From assembly GCA_030533445.1 (NCBI GenBank), contig CM060069.1, positions 25,592,837 to 25,656,836 on the forward strand: DNA of 64,000 nt, in the 5' to 3' direction. The position numbers and the translations under genes were made by a program. The notes beneath the pieces are model-generated. The model ran no database searches and was not told where the DNA came from. It saw only the letters and a list, made by a program, of their open reading frames with translations. This document shows positions 12,055-23,319 of this stretch, piece by piece; positions within the stretch are counted from its first letter, which is position 1, and every line of letters begins with the position of its first letter. This stretch comes from Cyprinodon diabolis. Taxonomy: Eukaryota > Chordata > Actinopteri > Cyprinodontiformes > Cyprinodontidae.

Positions 12055-12418
12055 GAGGGTCTCCGGGGTTTGGGTACATGGAACAGTGCGTAGCACCTTG
12101 CAGCAAGAACATTCTGCTTCTGAGTTTGCATGTTACCCCAGTGCATGCATGGGTTCTCTCTGGGTACTCCGGCTTCCTCCAACAGTCCAAAAACATGACT
12201 GTTAGGTTAACAGGCTTCTCTAAATTGTCCTTAGGTGTGAATGTATGTACACAAGGTTGTGTGTCTTTGTGTGTCTCTGAGTTGCCCTAATCCTAACCCT
12301 GCAACAGATTGCTGACCTGTCCAGGGTGTAACCCCGCCTTTCGTCCATAGACTGCCTGAGAAAGGCACCGGCCCCAATGCAACCCTGACAAGGACTAAGC
12401 CGTAGAAGATGGATGGTC
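12055..12418 (+). repeat. SINE, plus orientation, degraded
   Basis: Same family as the intact SINE at 15800-16133. Shared landmarks in the same order are CCTTGCAGCAAGAA, TGCATGGGTTCTCTCT, GGGTACTCCGGCTTCC, TAACAGGCTTCTCTAAATT, GACCTGTCCAGGGTG and the tail GTAGAAGATGGATGG. The tRNA-like head is decayed. Similar words flank it (GGTCTCCGGGGTTT before, GGTCTCTAGGGTGTT after), which may be a mutated target duplication. Confidence 0.75.
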
Positions 12419-12425
12419 TCTAGGG

Positions 12426-13650
12426 TGTTGAGCTTTTCTGGTGTGAGTAGGGATGGGAATCGGAAACAGGTTCCTGTTCAGAACGGGTTCCATGTGTTCC
12501 AAGTCCATGGTACTGTTTGGCAGCTCGCTTAATGGTTCTCTTATCGATTCCAGGCAGCACCAGAGCCTAGGGCTCTGGGCAACACGACTTACGTCATGTT
12601 TCTTTTACAAAATATTACGCACATGACATTCAGTAACCAAGTACAACGTGACCAGGCGTAAGTCTAGAAATTCTTACCTGATTCTAGCTATTGCAATGGA
12701 TGTAACGAAACATGCTACGAAGTTGCTCTGCAGTTCAGGGAGCGAGAGAAAGGTGACGCTTGTTTATTTAAATCAGGGGAAGATGAGTTTATTTCCTGAA
12801 ATTGAACAGTAATGCTTTTTCTTTAAACAGATGCCTTCTCCAGTAGATTTAGATGACTGTGACGAGACGAGTAGCCTGGCTGGCTCAAAGGCATGCAGCT
12901 CCCGTTCACTGCCTTCTTTTTTCGCAGAGGCAGGCAGAAATAGAATGTCCTAGGCGAAGGTAGATTAATATGCACTTACCAAGTTTACTATTAACAGAAT
13001 CGATAAGGTATTGAATCGTTTCACAGAATCGATAAGGGAATCGGAATCATGAAAATCTTATCAATTCCCAACCCTAGGTGTGAGTGAGCTCCCTGTCAGA
13101 GAGAGGGTCTTTGCTGGTGGCTGGGCCACCCTGTGTTGCTGCACACCTGAGAACATTTCTCAATCAAGATGACAAGTGTGTATTTAAGGAGGGGAGTAAT
13201 AATCCCTCTTCACTGGATGATTACTCCTGATGGTGTTCCAGCCAAAGACCTAAACCAGGAATATATTTCCTGTTGAAATTTGCGTTCTTGTGAATCTCCT
13301 TAATGTTGACTCTGTTATTGTCCATCTCTGATCCTCATGGAAAAGGCCTCGCCTGTGTGCTGCAGTTCTCAGTCTTCATCACCTGCCTGCCCACTCTCCA
13401 GCATGACGTCTCAGACCAACGCTCTCAGATCTCACTCACATTCTCCTTGGCCTCTGAGGTACAGTCATCTAAGCCCACTGAATCTAACCCCTACAGATCT
13501 ATACTACCTCCCCTGCATCCCTCAAACCAACCAGAAAGTTCAGCTGAGTTCTTGAAATCTTCCCTTTCAAGATTTAAAAAAAAAAAAAAATGTTAAAAAT
13601 CACTGCTTCTGTGTGATTCTAGTGTTTAAAAAATACACACCAACATGACA
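12426..13650 (+). repeat. LTR (family B), interrupted by a hAT-type MITE
   Basis: The 3' ~300 bp match the LTR at 1-308, including the CCCCTACAGATC block and the closing ACATGACA. A TATA-like TGTATTTAAGG lies near 13181. The likely 5' end is TGTTGAGC at 12426, giving TG..CA ends and about 590 bp once the 629-bp MITE and its 8-bp duplicate are removed. No gypsy coding sequence follows, so this looks like a solo LTR. I did not find a matching target duplication, so the 5' boundary is uncertain. An A-run lies at 13577-13590. Confidence 0.6.
12448..13076. mobile_element. hAT-type MITE with exact 8-bp target duplication
   Basis: 629 bp flanked by GGTGTGAG at 12440-12447 and 13077-13084. The ends are inverted repeats, TAGGGATGGGAATCG and (reverse complement) TAGGGTTGGGAATTG, with two mismatches in 15. 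Subterminal repeats (AGAATCGATAAGG twice near 13000-13040) are typical of hAT transposase binding regions. It has no transposase frame, so it depends on a relative. An 8-bp duplication is diagnostic of the hAT superfamily. Confidence 0.9.
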
Positions 13651-15123
13651 ATTGCTGCTTTCCTGTCACATCATTCAAGGTTAAATTATTGCCTTCCTAT
13701 AGGGTTGATATTATGGCTTTTCTTTAAAAGATTTTGTCCATTAATTGGAGACTTTAACCATTCTGAGAGGTTTTAGGAAACAAAGTGTAATCTTCTCACC
13801 CAAATAGCTCCATTCATATTAAAGGAAATTAAATAAGGTGTTTAAGAACAACTTTGGGATCCCAGAGGATACTGGAACATTAGTGTCTGATAAAGCATGG
13901 TTTACATCACCTGAAAGCATGCTGACCAAGACAAAACAAAACAAAAAAAAACACCTGCTCTGAAATCTTCAAGGTCAACTAGAGACTGCGGCTGATCAGA
14001 AGCAGAAAGAAGCAGAATGCCCCCTGGATAACACAAAGCAAATGTTGAGCCATTCAAATACCATACCAAAAAGCCAGAATGGAGGATTCAAGGTGAATCT
14101 TTCAACTCAAAGAGCACTTTTTATTAGACATTTGTTTATTTGAAAAAACAAAAAACAAAAAAAGTGACAGCAATGGGATTTTCAAGTTGTGAATAAGCCT
14201 GCTCTGCTGTGTCAAGGTGGAGAAACATGTGCTAAATACATTACTCACTAGGGCAGCCAAGGGGGAAACCAAACACCTTTAATTAACAACTTAATTGAGA
14301 AAAAAAACAAAATACATTCAGTACAAAAAATCTCAAGTGAGAAGCTGTCCTCGCTGATTAAATGGGCCCAAACCAAACAGAAGGAATTACACAAGGATCT
14401 GTCAGGGAGCATGGCAGAGGAGGAAATTATGTGAAAGAAAAGCAGGAATAAATCAGCAAACATTGAGCAGTTTGATTAAAAGGATATAACAGAACATACA
14501 CCAACAACACCGTTCCTACCAAAATCCAGATACCTTGCTAGCTTCTCAGCTTTAGGAATTAGGCTCATAAAAAAAGAGGAAAGAAGTAAATATTTTCAAT
14601 AATTGTATTATTTTATTTTTAATCTTAGCTTAAAGCAATCAATTTACCCTTAACATCAAAGAACTGAATGTCTGTAATTTGTGGCTGAGTTTTTATTTAA
14701 CAAAGGCAAATCTCTGTCACTGCATTAGATTACCATAGTAACACAGGCAAACTGATTTTTTATTCAAATTGCCCTTAAAACATTATTTCAGCAAGTACTT
14801 TCATAAACATCACAAAAACAAAAGACATCTCACTGGAAGTGAACTCTGTGTTACTAATTTCAATTAATCTCTTTGAGAGTTTAAGTTAAAAACATAAATA
14901 AAAGTCAAATTAGATAATAAAAACCTTCCAGTAACTAAAAATTTTTTTTTTTTTGCTGTTTTTGAAGGGAAATTAGATTTAAATGTCAACTTTAATGCCC
15001 TACTTTTTTCCCTTTTGTGATATGGAAGTAAAAAATAAACTATTTTACACAACTAACAAACCTCCACATGGAGATTCCCCCTGTAGATTCCTAAGTAATG
15101 AAGCCATAAGCTTGACGATGGCC
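13651..15123. other. Non-coding DNA, nothing recognised
   Basis: AT-rich, with A-rich patches near 13930-13955 and 14140-14163. No feature supported. Confidence 0.45.
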
Positions 15124-15147
15124 AAACAAACAAACAAACAAACAAAC

Positions 15148-15243
<96 letters not shown>

Positions 15244-15248
15244 AAACA
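15124..15248 (+). repeat. (AAAC)n/(AACT)n microsatellite
   Basis: About seven AAAC units run straight into some twenty-four uninterrupted AACT units, returning to AAAC at the end. The change of unit by one base suggests the array grew from an AAAC seed. Confidence 0.97.
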
Positions 15249-15784
15249 GGGTCCTCTCCATTAGGTTACACTATTTAATTAAAAAATACTGTAACTTATT
15301 AATGATTTCTTTTATCTTCACTTAAACTGAATTTAGGCTCCTACACTCCCTTTTGAGTACATATGGATCTGTTGAGTTTCAAAAGATACTTCACAGCCCT
15401 AACCATATTACATAAAATCAGTGAGGAATTCTGGCTTTGACAAAGCAGTCTAAATTATTATAACATTATTAAGCTGTACATTGAAGGACTTTTGTTATTA
15501 TTTTGTCTCAATACCTATAACCTCTCTTTCACACCTAATGCCTAAAGCTAACGTATCGTCTAATGAAAGAAACAAACTTTCAGGTTAGAGGCAGAGAGAA
15601 GCTTTAGGATTTATTATCCAAAAAACCAAACAAAGCCCTCATCAATCCTGTTTTAATTTTTTGATTTCACATATTTCAGATGTCAGTGTGAGTCTTTGGG
15701 TGGCAAACAATTTTCCGTTAATAGTTTCAGGGTCATTAGAAAATGATGGCATAGTCGATTTACAGACCATCTTTTCTGGTTAAA
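15249..15784. other. Non-coding DNA, nothing recognised
   Basis: No gene or repeat identified. Confidence 0.45.
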
Positions 15785-15799
15785 GGATTTTAGAACCAG

Positions 15800-16133
15800 G
15801 CTGCACAGGAGCACAGCGGGTGACGCTGCTGCCTTGCAGCAAGAAGGTTCCCGCTTTGATTCTCGGGGTCTTTCTGTACGGAGCATGTTCTCCCTGTGCA
15901 TGTGTGGGCTCTCTCTGGGTACTCCGGCTTCCTCCCATAGTTTTTGGACTGTGGGAGGAAGCTGGTGGTTAATTGGCTTCCCTAAATTCTTCCCTAAAGG
16001 TGTGAGTGTGTGTGTGAACAGTTGTTTATCTTGTTTGTCTGTTTCGGGTGTAACCTGCCTCTTGCCCACTGACAGCTGGAGATAAGCAACAGCAGCCATC
16101 AGGATCACAGCAGGGATAAGCGTGACGGAAAAT
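15800..16133 (+). repeat. tRNA-like SINE with 15-bp target duplication
   Basis: 334-bp insertion flanked by the same 15 bases, GGATTTTAGAACCAG, at 15785-15799 and 16134-16148. That length of duplication is typical of LINE-driven target-primed insertion. The head (CAGCGGGTGACGCTG..CCTTGCAGCAAGAAGG..TTTGATTCTCGGGG) has decayed A- and B-box-like segments of a pol III promoter. The body carries GGTGTGAGTGTGTGTG and the end GACGGAAAAT. Family name not assigned. Confidence 0.88.
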
Positions 16134-16445
16134 GGATTTTAGAACCAGCTAAAGACCAGGTATTTTATATGGTAAAATGGAAAAAAATAACAGAGGGTGT
16201 ACTTTCTCCATATAAACAACCAGTTATCCATCCATGCATTTTCTTTTGGTAAATCCTTCATAGTGCACACCCACATTGGAACTAAGGGGGTTTTTACGCT
16301 AACAAGTTAAAATCACATCCATTTGAAAGGGAGACAAAGTTCTCTGACACATCCATGCATATGGAGAGCATTAAAAAAAATATAACGCAGCTTTTATATA
16401 TAAACTGTTCTTCTTTTGTTTAGTTATACCTTCGCTTCACCATGC

Positions 16446-16555
<110 letters not shown>

Positions 16556-18440
16556 GTTGGATCTGTTGGTAAATCATATTCTGTTCATCTCAGTATAAAC
16601 TGCATCAATTACTACTGTTCCACGGTTAAAATAATTTACATGCTTTACCTAAAGCTAAAATTTATCTCTGGACATTGTTTATGTCAGGCAATTTGTGCTA
16701 TACACTGATTAATATCAAAGATATATCTTTGGACAAGATGCAAGGTCCCTTTGTCCTTGTGTGGTGTTGTCAGTATGGGCTTTATTTTCCATGTGTCCCT
16801 TCCACAATGTCACAGAGAGAAATTCCCGCTGATTTAATCACACGTCACTGTCTGTGTATAAATTATTCATATACAGTAAGAATATACATTTTGTTGATGG
16901 AAGGTGTGCTGCTAAGGCATACATTTTTGAAGAATATTGGAAGGTTGTGGCAACAGATTGTTTTACAAGCAACCAAACTAAAACGGTAATTTTGATTTGG
17001 AAATATTACCAGCACTCCATGATTAACGGGGTTTAACTAATGAGAGTATTTATTTGCTAGCTATCAGTTTGTTGTAATCAGTTTTAGGATGTAGAACTGT
17101 CTGACTGAATCTAAATTTGTTAAATTTGTCTCGGAATATCTACCAGAACCTTTCAGAGCAGTTCTCCTAAATATGATTAGAGGAGTAATAACATGAGATG
17201 AGCAATCAGTGAGCTTCTGCCCTACATTAATTACAGATTGTGTGGCTAGAATAATATTTATATACCACATTTTTTTGTTATTATTTTTATAGTAGAATAG
17301 GGGAATTATCTTTGGGAAAGAAAAAAAAGCACCACTGACAATATTAATTTGGACACCGCTACTGCAGCGTGTGGTGAGGTGGCGCAGACTGATCCTGGAT
17401 TTGGTCAGGGGAGAGGGTTAAAATGAAACCTTCAGGTTTCCCTCAGCTACAATGAGTGAAGTTCTATCTAACAAATAAAATAACTGCCGTTTGTTCAGAG
17501 AGATGAACCCACATTAATCTAGCGATTAATATTTAGTTGGTAAATGAATTAAGGGTTGACTGATCTGTCTCTCTTTGTTCTGTTCATTTAACTCTACATA
17601 ACATGGAAAGCTTTCTCTTTTCTTCTTCTTTTAATTATTACTTGTCCACAAATCCAATTGTTTAAATTAATTTATGTCACCACTGCAGTTTGTGGATTTT
17701 CAATGTCAAAGGAATGGCTCAAAGCAAGGGCAAGCTTTAATGTGTGGGCAACCTGTAGACAATAGAAATAGATGAAGAAGAGAGGAAATGAAAAAAAAAG
17801 ACTAAGTGATATCTAATCTTACCCTGTGAATCTCTTTATTGCAGTCTACTTGGCTTTGTTCCCATTCCCTGCCAGCTGTGCCTTCTCATTCTGAGAGCAA
17901 TTTGGCAAAACAAAACCTCTACCCCTAACAAAAATACACCTTGACTACAATAGCAGCTTCTAGCTCAGCAGATATTTTCAGAAGCCATTTTGGTGTGACA
18001 TTGTTGCTTTTCTGTTAAGTTTGTTTAGTCAAAATGTGATAATGAAGGTACTTGGTGAAATGAGAAGTACCCAGTAATACTTTCTGCAAGGTTTGTCGGT
18101 GCATCCAGACTAAGCAGAAGATTTTAATTATTCAAAGGCACAACTAAACCAAACTTCTTCTAATTTCCTATGTTTTTTTTCTCTTCGAATAGATGCAAAT
18201 CATTTACAACCACAACAGATGCAATTAAAAGTTGCCTGGGTAAATCAATTTTCAGAAGATAAATTATATTTTCTTTAATTGGCTAAGATAGTGGCTAAAT
18301 TGATTCATTATTTAACCCATGTAATTTGCCAGTATTGCCTTAAAATTGTGCACAATTCCTCAAAGCAAATTTGGCTTCCACCTTAAACTTTCACTATTTA
18401 AAATGAGATAAATAAAATTGTATTTTTATAGAATTTCATA
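16556..18440. other. Non-coding DNA, nothing recognised
   Basis: AT-rich, no recognised repeat or gene. If the candidate exon at 18604-18712 is real, this would lie in its first intron. Confidence 0.4.
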
Positions 18441-18603
18441 CAAAGAAAGATAAGGCGAAGCCCGCGGAGCTCTCCAGGGTGCCGGCATCTCCCTGGAGAG
18501 CTCTCCAGGGTGCTGAAAGCCTCGTGGATTTACACAGACATCAACAAAAGGTAGAAATCATCAAACACCTCCAAAATCATACGAAACATACACCAACGCT
18601 CAC

Positions 18604-18712
18604 CTTCCACCTCGTCGTCGGGCAGGTGAACAGGGGTCCGGTAGGAAAGGACATCTGGAATAGTGCAAAGCCCCTTGTACATGAACCTGGTGGTCACGGC
18701 GCGCACTGGCAT
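18604..18712 (-). CDS. Candidate 5' coding exon of an unrecognised host gene
   Basis: On the minus strand, ATG at 18712-18710 lies in a favourable context (G at -3) and opens 36 codons, MPVRAVTTRFMYKG through LPDDEVE. The frame then meets a strong splice donor (GAAG/GTGAGCG, GT at 18603-18602), leaving phase 1. Upstream sequence is CpG-richer than the rest of the window, as expected of a 5' exon. The frame continues past the donor to a stop at 18530, but the intron reading loses its complex composition. I do not recognise the peptide and found no second exon, so the rest would lie at lower coordinates, possibly beyond the window. It could also be a chance frame; transcript data or a homologue search would decide. 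Confidence 0.4.
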
Positions 18713-19570
18713 TTCTGCGAGGGGAAAGCAACAACTGTGTCGCGATCTTCATAGAGCCTCGCTCTCCGGAGTTTTGACAGACCGTGGGCTACAGTTCTTG
18801 ATATTTGGAGAAAATATCAAGCAGGTGACAATTGGAAAAACACGCAGCACAAAGTTCTCCTTCAACAAACGTTTTTGTTTTTAATAATAAGAGTGGGGCG
18901 TGTATCCAGGAGACAGATACAAAATTGGCCTTTGGGTTCAATGCATAGCCTTACATCGGCTTTTTGTAAGCAAAAAATGAAATAAAGACTGATTGAGAGA
19001 GAATAATACATGCAAAACTTTTACTTTACCGCCTGTTGAGCTCAGCTGTCTGCGTTCTCGCATCGACCAGCCAGATATTCATTTAAATTGTACTAAAACA
19101 AAAGAGGTAATCGAAACGCATTGCCGAGTTTTTTTTTTTTTTCGTTTTCGGTAGCTTTACCAATAATATAATTTAGAAATGAAAAAACAATCCAAATTAA
19201 TTTAGGTTTTATTGGATTTTTAAAACGAATCTCGTTCATCCAAAGAGTCTGTTCCTGATAGTATTCCGCTCACTTTCCTCCCCTCGTTCGGCATGTTGAC
19301 AAAAAAGGAAAGAAACGAAAAATGAGAAAGGAAAAAAAAAGAAGAACAAAAAAATCGATGACAGAGTGAGCTTCTGTCAAGCAGCAGCTGCGGCAGAAGC
19401 AGCGATAACGTGGATTTTACCCCAGTAAACGAGGCTAGAATGAAATCTTTCTCGTCTAATCCTGTTTGTTTTCCCCCCGGAGAGCAGTTTCAAGGGAATC
19501 CAGGGTGACCCCCGCTCATCTGATCCAGACACGCTGTATGTGGCAACGATCCTCCCTCTCCAGCCGTCAT
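18713..19570 (-). promoter_or_regulatory. CpG-richer, promoter-like stretch upstream of the candidate exon
   Basis: Unlike its AT-rich surroundings, this region has scattered CpG in segments such as GTCGCGATC, GCTCTCCGGAG, CTCGCATCGACC and CCGCTCACTTTCC, with purine-rich runs at 19300-19350. Combined with the exon-like ATG and donor just downstream on the minus strand, it may hold a transcription start. No canonical TATA box was placed with confidence. This is inference from composition. Confidence 0.3.
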
Positions 19571-19851
19571 GTAGTCCTCGTTAAGCATGCTCTTTTTCAC
19601 GCTGCCGCTCCTCCTATCAACTCACAACCTAGAATATGATAACCAGTTTTTTTCCACCTCAAAGTCCTCTAATTTTCTCAGGTTGAAACAGCAAAATTTG
19701 GGCAGCCTCCGTGAGATATTTCCTTGCAAGAGTTGAAGCCCATAACTTTGCTCAATTTACAATACTCTATTAGATTCCTAAGATTAACCCTCATTTAATA
19801 TATCTCCACATATTTCAGTGATATTCTACATGAAGGACAACACACTTTGCG

Positions 19852-20930
19852 GGTAGTGGCGGCCTAGTGGTAAGGGTATAAAGCTTGGAATCCTGAGACT
19901 GTGAGTTTGAAACCCACTGCCACTCTTGCTCCCTGAGCAAAGACCCTTAACTCCCACACTGCCAGAGGTGTAGCCAGAACATTTTTATAAGGGTGGCCAA
20001 TGTACACTGAGGTGTGACCAAAAGTGCATAGGTGCCAGAACCTCAGAGTCAATCTACACTCTTCCAACAGGAAAATTAATGAGCAAACCATCCATATTTT
20101 CTAAATAAAGATTAACTATACTTTCCAAAAGCCTTTGCTAACAAATAGATGCATATATTTAAACATCCATGCTTGCTACATAAAAAGTATAGTGGTTAAA
20201 ATCTTAAATCTTTTCTATTGTCATTACGTACCTACTTTTATAAATAATCATTCTGCATAAAATGGATATTTACAAGTACTAATATCCACATAAAGCAAAT
20301 TTCTCCACTGTTAGTTCAATAAAAACATTAACTGATTATAGTTATATAAAACTATATATACTATATAAATATAGTTCCATTAAAATTTTTACCTTCTTGG
20401 GTGTCTATCAATATGTTATGAACTGTTTCTTTTTCCACTTTTTATTGTCATTACACTGTCACAGGTACAGAGCAACGATTTTATATAATTTTTAATCAAA
20501 ATATTTATTTATTCATGATTTAACCAAAGACTCCTAGATGACTTGCATTCTTCTCTTTTCACAAAATCTAGTTCTGAAAAGGGCCTGAATACTGTACTTG
20601 TCATGTTAGTATATTGATGTGCATAATAAACCACAGTGTTTTTGTTGTCAACTGTTAATATATGAAAAATTGAAATCTTTTGAATATTCCGAGTATTACT
20701 GCTGCCAACATCTGTATCAGAGGGAAGAAAATGGTAGGGTTAGCCACAGGGGTAGCCAATGAGGGGCTAAGGGTGGCCATGGCCACCACTAGCCCCCCAT
20801 CTAGCTCTGCCTCTGCACACTGCTCCCCGAGCACTGCACAATGGCAGCCAACTGCTCCCCAAGCGGATGGGTTAAATGCAGAGAGTTCATTTCATTGCTC
20901 TGTACTTGTGACAGTGTAATAGCAAAAAAA
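19852..20930 (+). repeat. tRNA-like SINE split by a hAT-type MITE
   Basis: Left half 19852-19962 has a tRNA-like head: GCGGCCTAGTGGTAAGG (A-box-like), then GTGAGTTTGAAACCCACTG (B-box-like) and GAGCAAAGACCCTTAACTCC. Right half 20824-20930 continues seamlessly with TCCCCGAGCACTGCAC, CTGCTCCCCAAG, GGGTTAAATGCAGAG and a TGTACTTGTGACAG tail. Removing the MITE and one copy of its 8-bp duplicate joins the halves without loss. The true 3' limit may extend further (see the inverted repeat finding). Confidence 0.82.
19963..20815. mobile_element. hAT-type MITE inside a SINE, exact 8-bp target duplication
   Basis: 853 bp flanked by CACACTGC at 19955-19962 and 20816-20823. Ends are CAGAGGTGTAGCCAGA and (reverse complement) CAGAGGCAGAGCTAGA, matching well only over the outer bases, as is common in hAT elements. 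Subterminal AAGGGTGGCC words occur near both ends. There is no transposase frame. The interior carries a segment (20370-20485) that is the inverted counterpart of 20888-21000. Confidence 0.88.
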
Positions 20931-21243
20931 AGTGGAGAAAGAAATAATTAATAACATATTGATAGACACCATAGAATACAATTTTAAATGGAACTTGGAT
21001 AAATCGGCAACTGTAGTCTAGAACATGAAGCTTACTTACATTTTCTCAGTCCTTTGGGGTTTTCCTACATATTTTAAACAGAGGCTTGTGCAACAAATTT
21101 TCATTAAAAGTTTCATTAAATATATTTATTACATAAGAGTGATATATTCTAACCCGTTACTGATTGTTCAGTTAGTTGAGGATATCTAACAACTAAATCT
21201 TATAATTCAAGTTCTCAAAACATCAAATGCTACTGTATGTAAG
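20931..21243. other. Non-coding DNA between SINE and LTR
   Basis: The first ~70 bp pair with an inverted segment inside the neighbouring MITE. The rest is not recognised. Confidence 0.4.
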
Positions 21244-21942
21244 TGTCATGATGGGTTTCAGAAAAGCCCAGTATGCAGAACACCACGGAAACAGATGAAA
21301 AGTTTAACACGTTTTATTGAGCACAAGCACATGGAATAAACACAGGAACTGGTTCAGGCCTGGGGGCAGGTTCACTGGAGTCTGTGAGGATGACAGTTCA
21401 GTTAGCTTGGGAGCAGATGAGTCTGAGTTTGAGAGTTTCAGATTTATACCTTGAGGTGTCCGGGTTTGGCTTTGAGAGAGGAAATGTTGGGTCCAGAGAC
21501 TGTTTAGTTCAGCAGAGTCCAATAACCGCTTCAGCGTCTTACTTCTAGCGTGAGGGCAGACCTTGGCTTTGGGTTTCCAGCTCTTAGTCCAGAGCTGCAT
21601 GAGAATCCAGAGAAGGGTCTTCAGGTTTGGCTCAGAGGGCTGGCTCGGCAGGTTAAGCTCATCCAGAGCTTACAAGGAAAAACTGGATTCCTGAAAGCAG
21701 AGACAAAGAGGGATTATAATCCAACCAGGAATCAGGAGCAACAAAGGATCTCAGAAGAAGCTAGGCTCAGGTGCTAACCAAACTGGATAAACACTGCGGC
21801 GTTGAGGCAAGGTCTGAAGGCCGGTTATATACTGAAGGATCCTCTGATGATGAGATGCGCCTCAGGTGTGTAGAAGGCTCAGCTCAGGAGGATCCATGGC
21901 GCACTCTGCTGGAGAAAGGTGGAACTTCTCCAGATCCCAACA
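21244..21942 (-). repeat. Solo LTR, family A, with 5-bp target duplication
   Basis: 699 bp flanked by GTAAG at 21239-21243 and 21943-21947. Read on the minus strand it begins TGTTGGGATCTGG and ends CCCATCATGACA, the TG..CA ends of an LTR. A TATA-like box (AGTATATAACC) lies near 21825-21838 and the AATAAA signal near 21312-21317, leaving an unusually long R region of roughly 500 bp. A second copy of the family is at 38172-39152. No retroviral coding sequence adjoins it. Confidence 0.88.
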
Positions 21943-21947
21943 GTAAG

Positions 21948-23310
21948 GACAATAAAAGATTGTTTGGATAAATAAATGTCCATCTTCTGGAAAGTTAGTC
22001 CAGGTTGTAAAAAACAGTCAGTGGGATCCTGTTTGTGAAATTTTCAATAGAATTCATATAAATTAATTCCTGACCAGTTTTAGGCAATTAAACGTTTGTC
22101 TTCATCTGTTTATGTTGTAGAATATTTGCTTTCTGTCCAAATCAGCTAAAATATCTCTCAGAAATTCATCTTCATGACAGTTTTCTGAAACTGGGTGTTT
22201 TAATTCATTTTTATGTTTTCTGTGTTTATTGCTAAACAGACAGATAAGGGTTGAAAAAGGCTCCTTTTCGTCCTTTTCTTTCCACAGAACACTTACCTAT
22301 AAAAAAATCATAGCTAGACAACGGTCCTGTCTTTCCTCTCTCACATTTCAGCAGCTTTGTGTTCCTTCACCGACCCACTTGCTTCACTAGGTCAGTGGGG
22401 GGGGGGGGGGGGGGGGGGGTTAAATTAAAATCTCCACATCCCCCCATGCTGGTTTGAAATGCCAGGCTTGTCTTGTACCATATATCTCTTTTATAATAAC
22501 AACCAACCAACCTTTTTTCTACTGAAAGCATCTCCACCCGATTCCTTCATGATTCACCCTGAGAAGAAACACAGGTTCTAAGTTACATGATAATTTTGTA
22601 ACTTCTTTGATTTTGTTTGATTTTAAAATAGTGTTTCAACACCATAGGTAGTTGAAAGCCTTTACTTTTTGAGCAATTAAACTGCAGTCAGTTTAGTTTT
22701 CTTTAAACAGCATTTAACTGCATTTATTATTTGTCACAAGCTGTTTTAACAGCTGAAGCAATACAGTCAAAACTAGCCTGATAATTCAACAGAATGTAGA
22801 AGCTACCCCGACTCTGTTTAGAAGGCTGTACGATACTCATTCAGCTAAATAGTTCACTCTTGTCAACTAGTGCTTGGTTGCTCAGATACACAAGACTTTA
22901 GAGGAGTGGCACCAGGCAACATAACAGTCATGCACTTCTGAGGAGCCTTTATTAGCACCTTTTAAACCATAATCTGCATGGTATAACCTAACTGATGAAG
23001 TATGACGAGGTTTTGAAACTTTAGAAGCCTTTTAAAAATGTTCCTTCTTGCCTTACAGCAACAATGTCCAGCTGTAAATGTCAAGATATGAAAGTAATTC
23101 AACTCTTATCATTTAACACCACATTTACATGGATGGTGCTCCATGAGGTCATATAAACAGAGGTGTATGTTTTACATCTGACTGAAAGACTTAGTTTTGC
23201 TGACAGCTGTTTGACTGAGATGTTTTTACTACAAACTAGCGGTATCTGGATATATTGTTTTTGAAGAGTCAGATACTCTATTTATGTTATATAATTCTTC
23301 TGGCATAAAA
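21948..23310. other. Non-coding DNA with a 23-bp G run
   Basis: No gene or dispersed repeat recognised. A homopolymer of G occupies 22397-22419. Confidence 0.45.
22397..22419 (+). repeat. Poly-G tract
   Basis: 23 consecutive G, able in principle to form a quadruplex and prone to length error in sequencing. Confidence 0.95.
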
Positions 23311-23319
23311 CACTGGAAT

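Noticed and set aside
13303..13596. 97-codon plus-strand frame with Ser/Pro-rich product
   Set aside because: Lies within the LTR 3' part and ends in its poly-A tract; LTRs are not expected to encode it.
15124..15248. CRISPR-like regular repeat
   Set aside because: Four-base units without spacers: a simple microsatellite. The 44/46-bp array at 38493 also has no spacers.
19852..19925. Possible tRNA gene
   Set aside because: The A- and B-box-like words belong to a SINE head; acceptor-stem pairing and a proper anticodon arm were not found.
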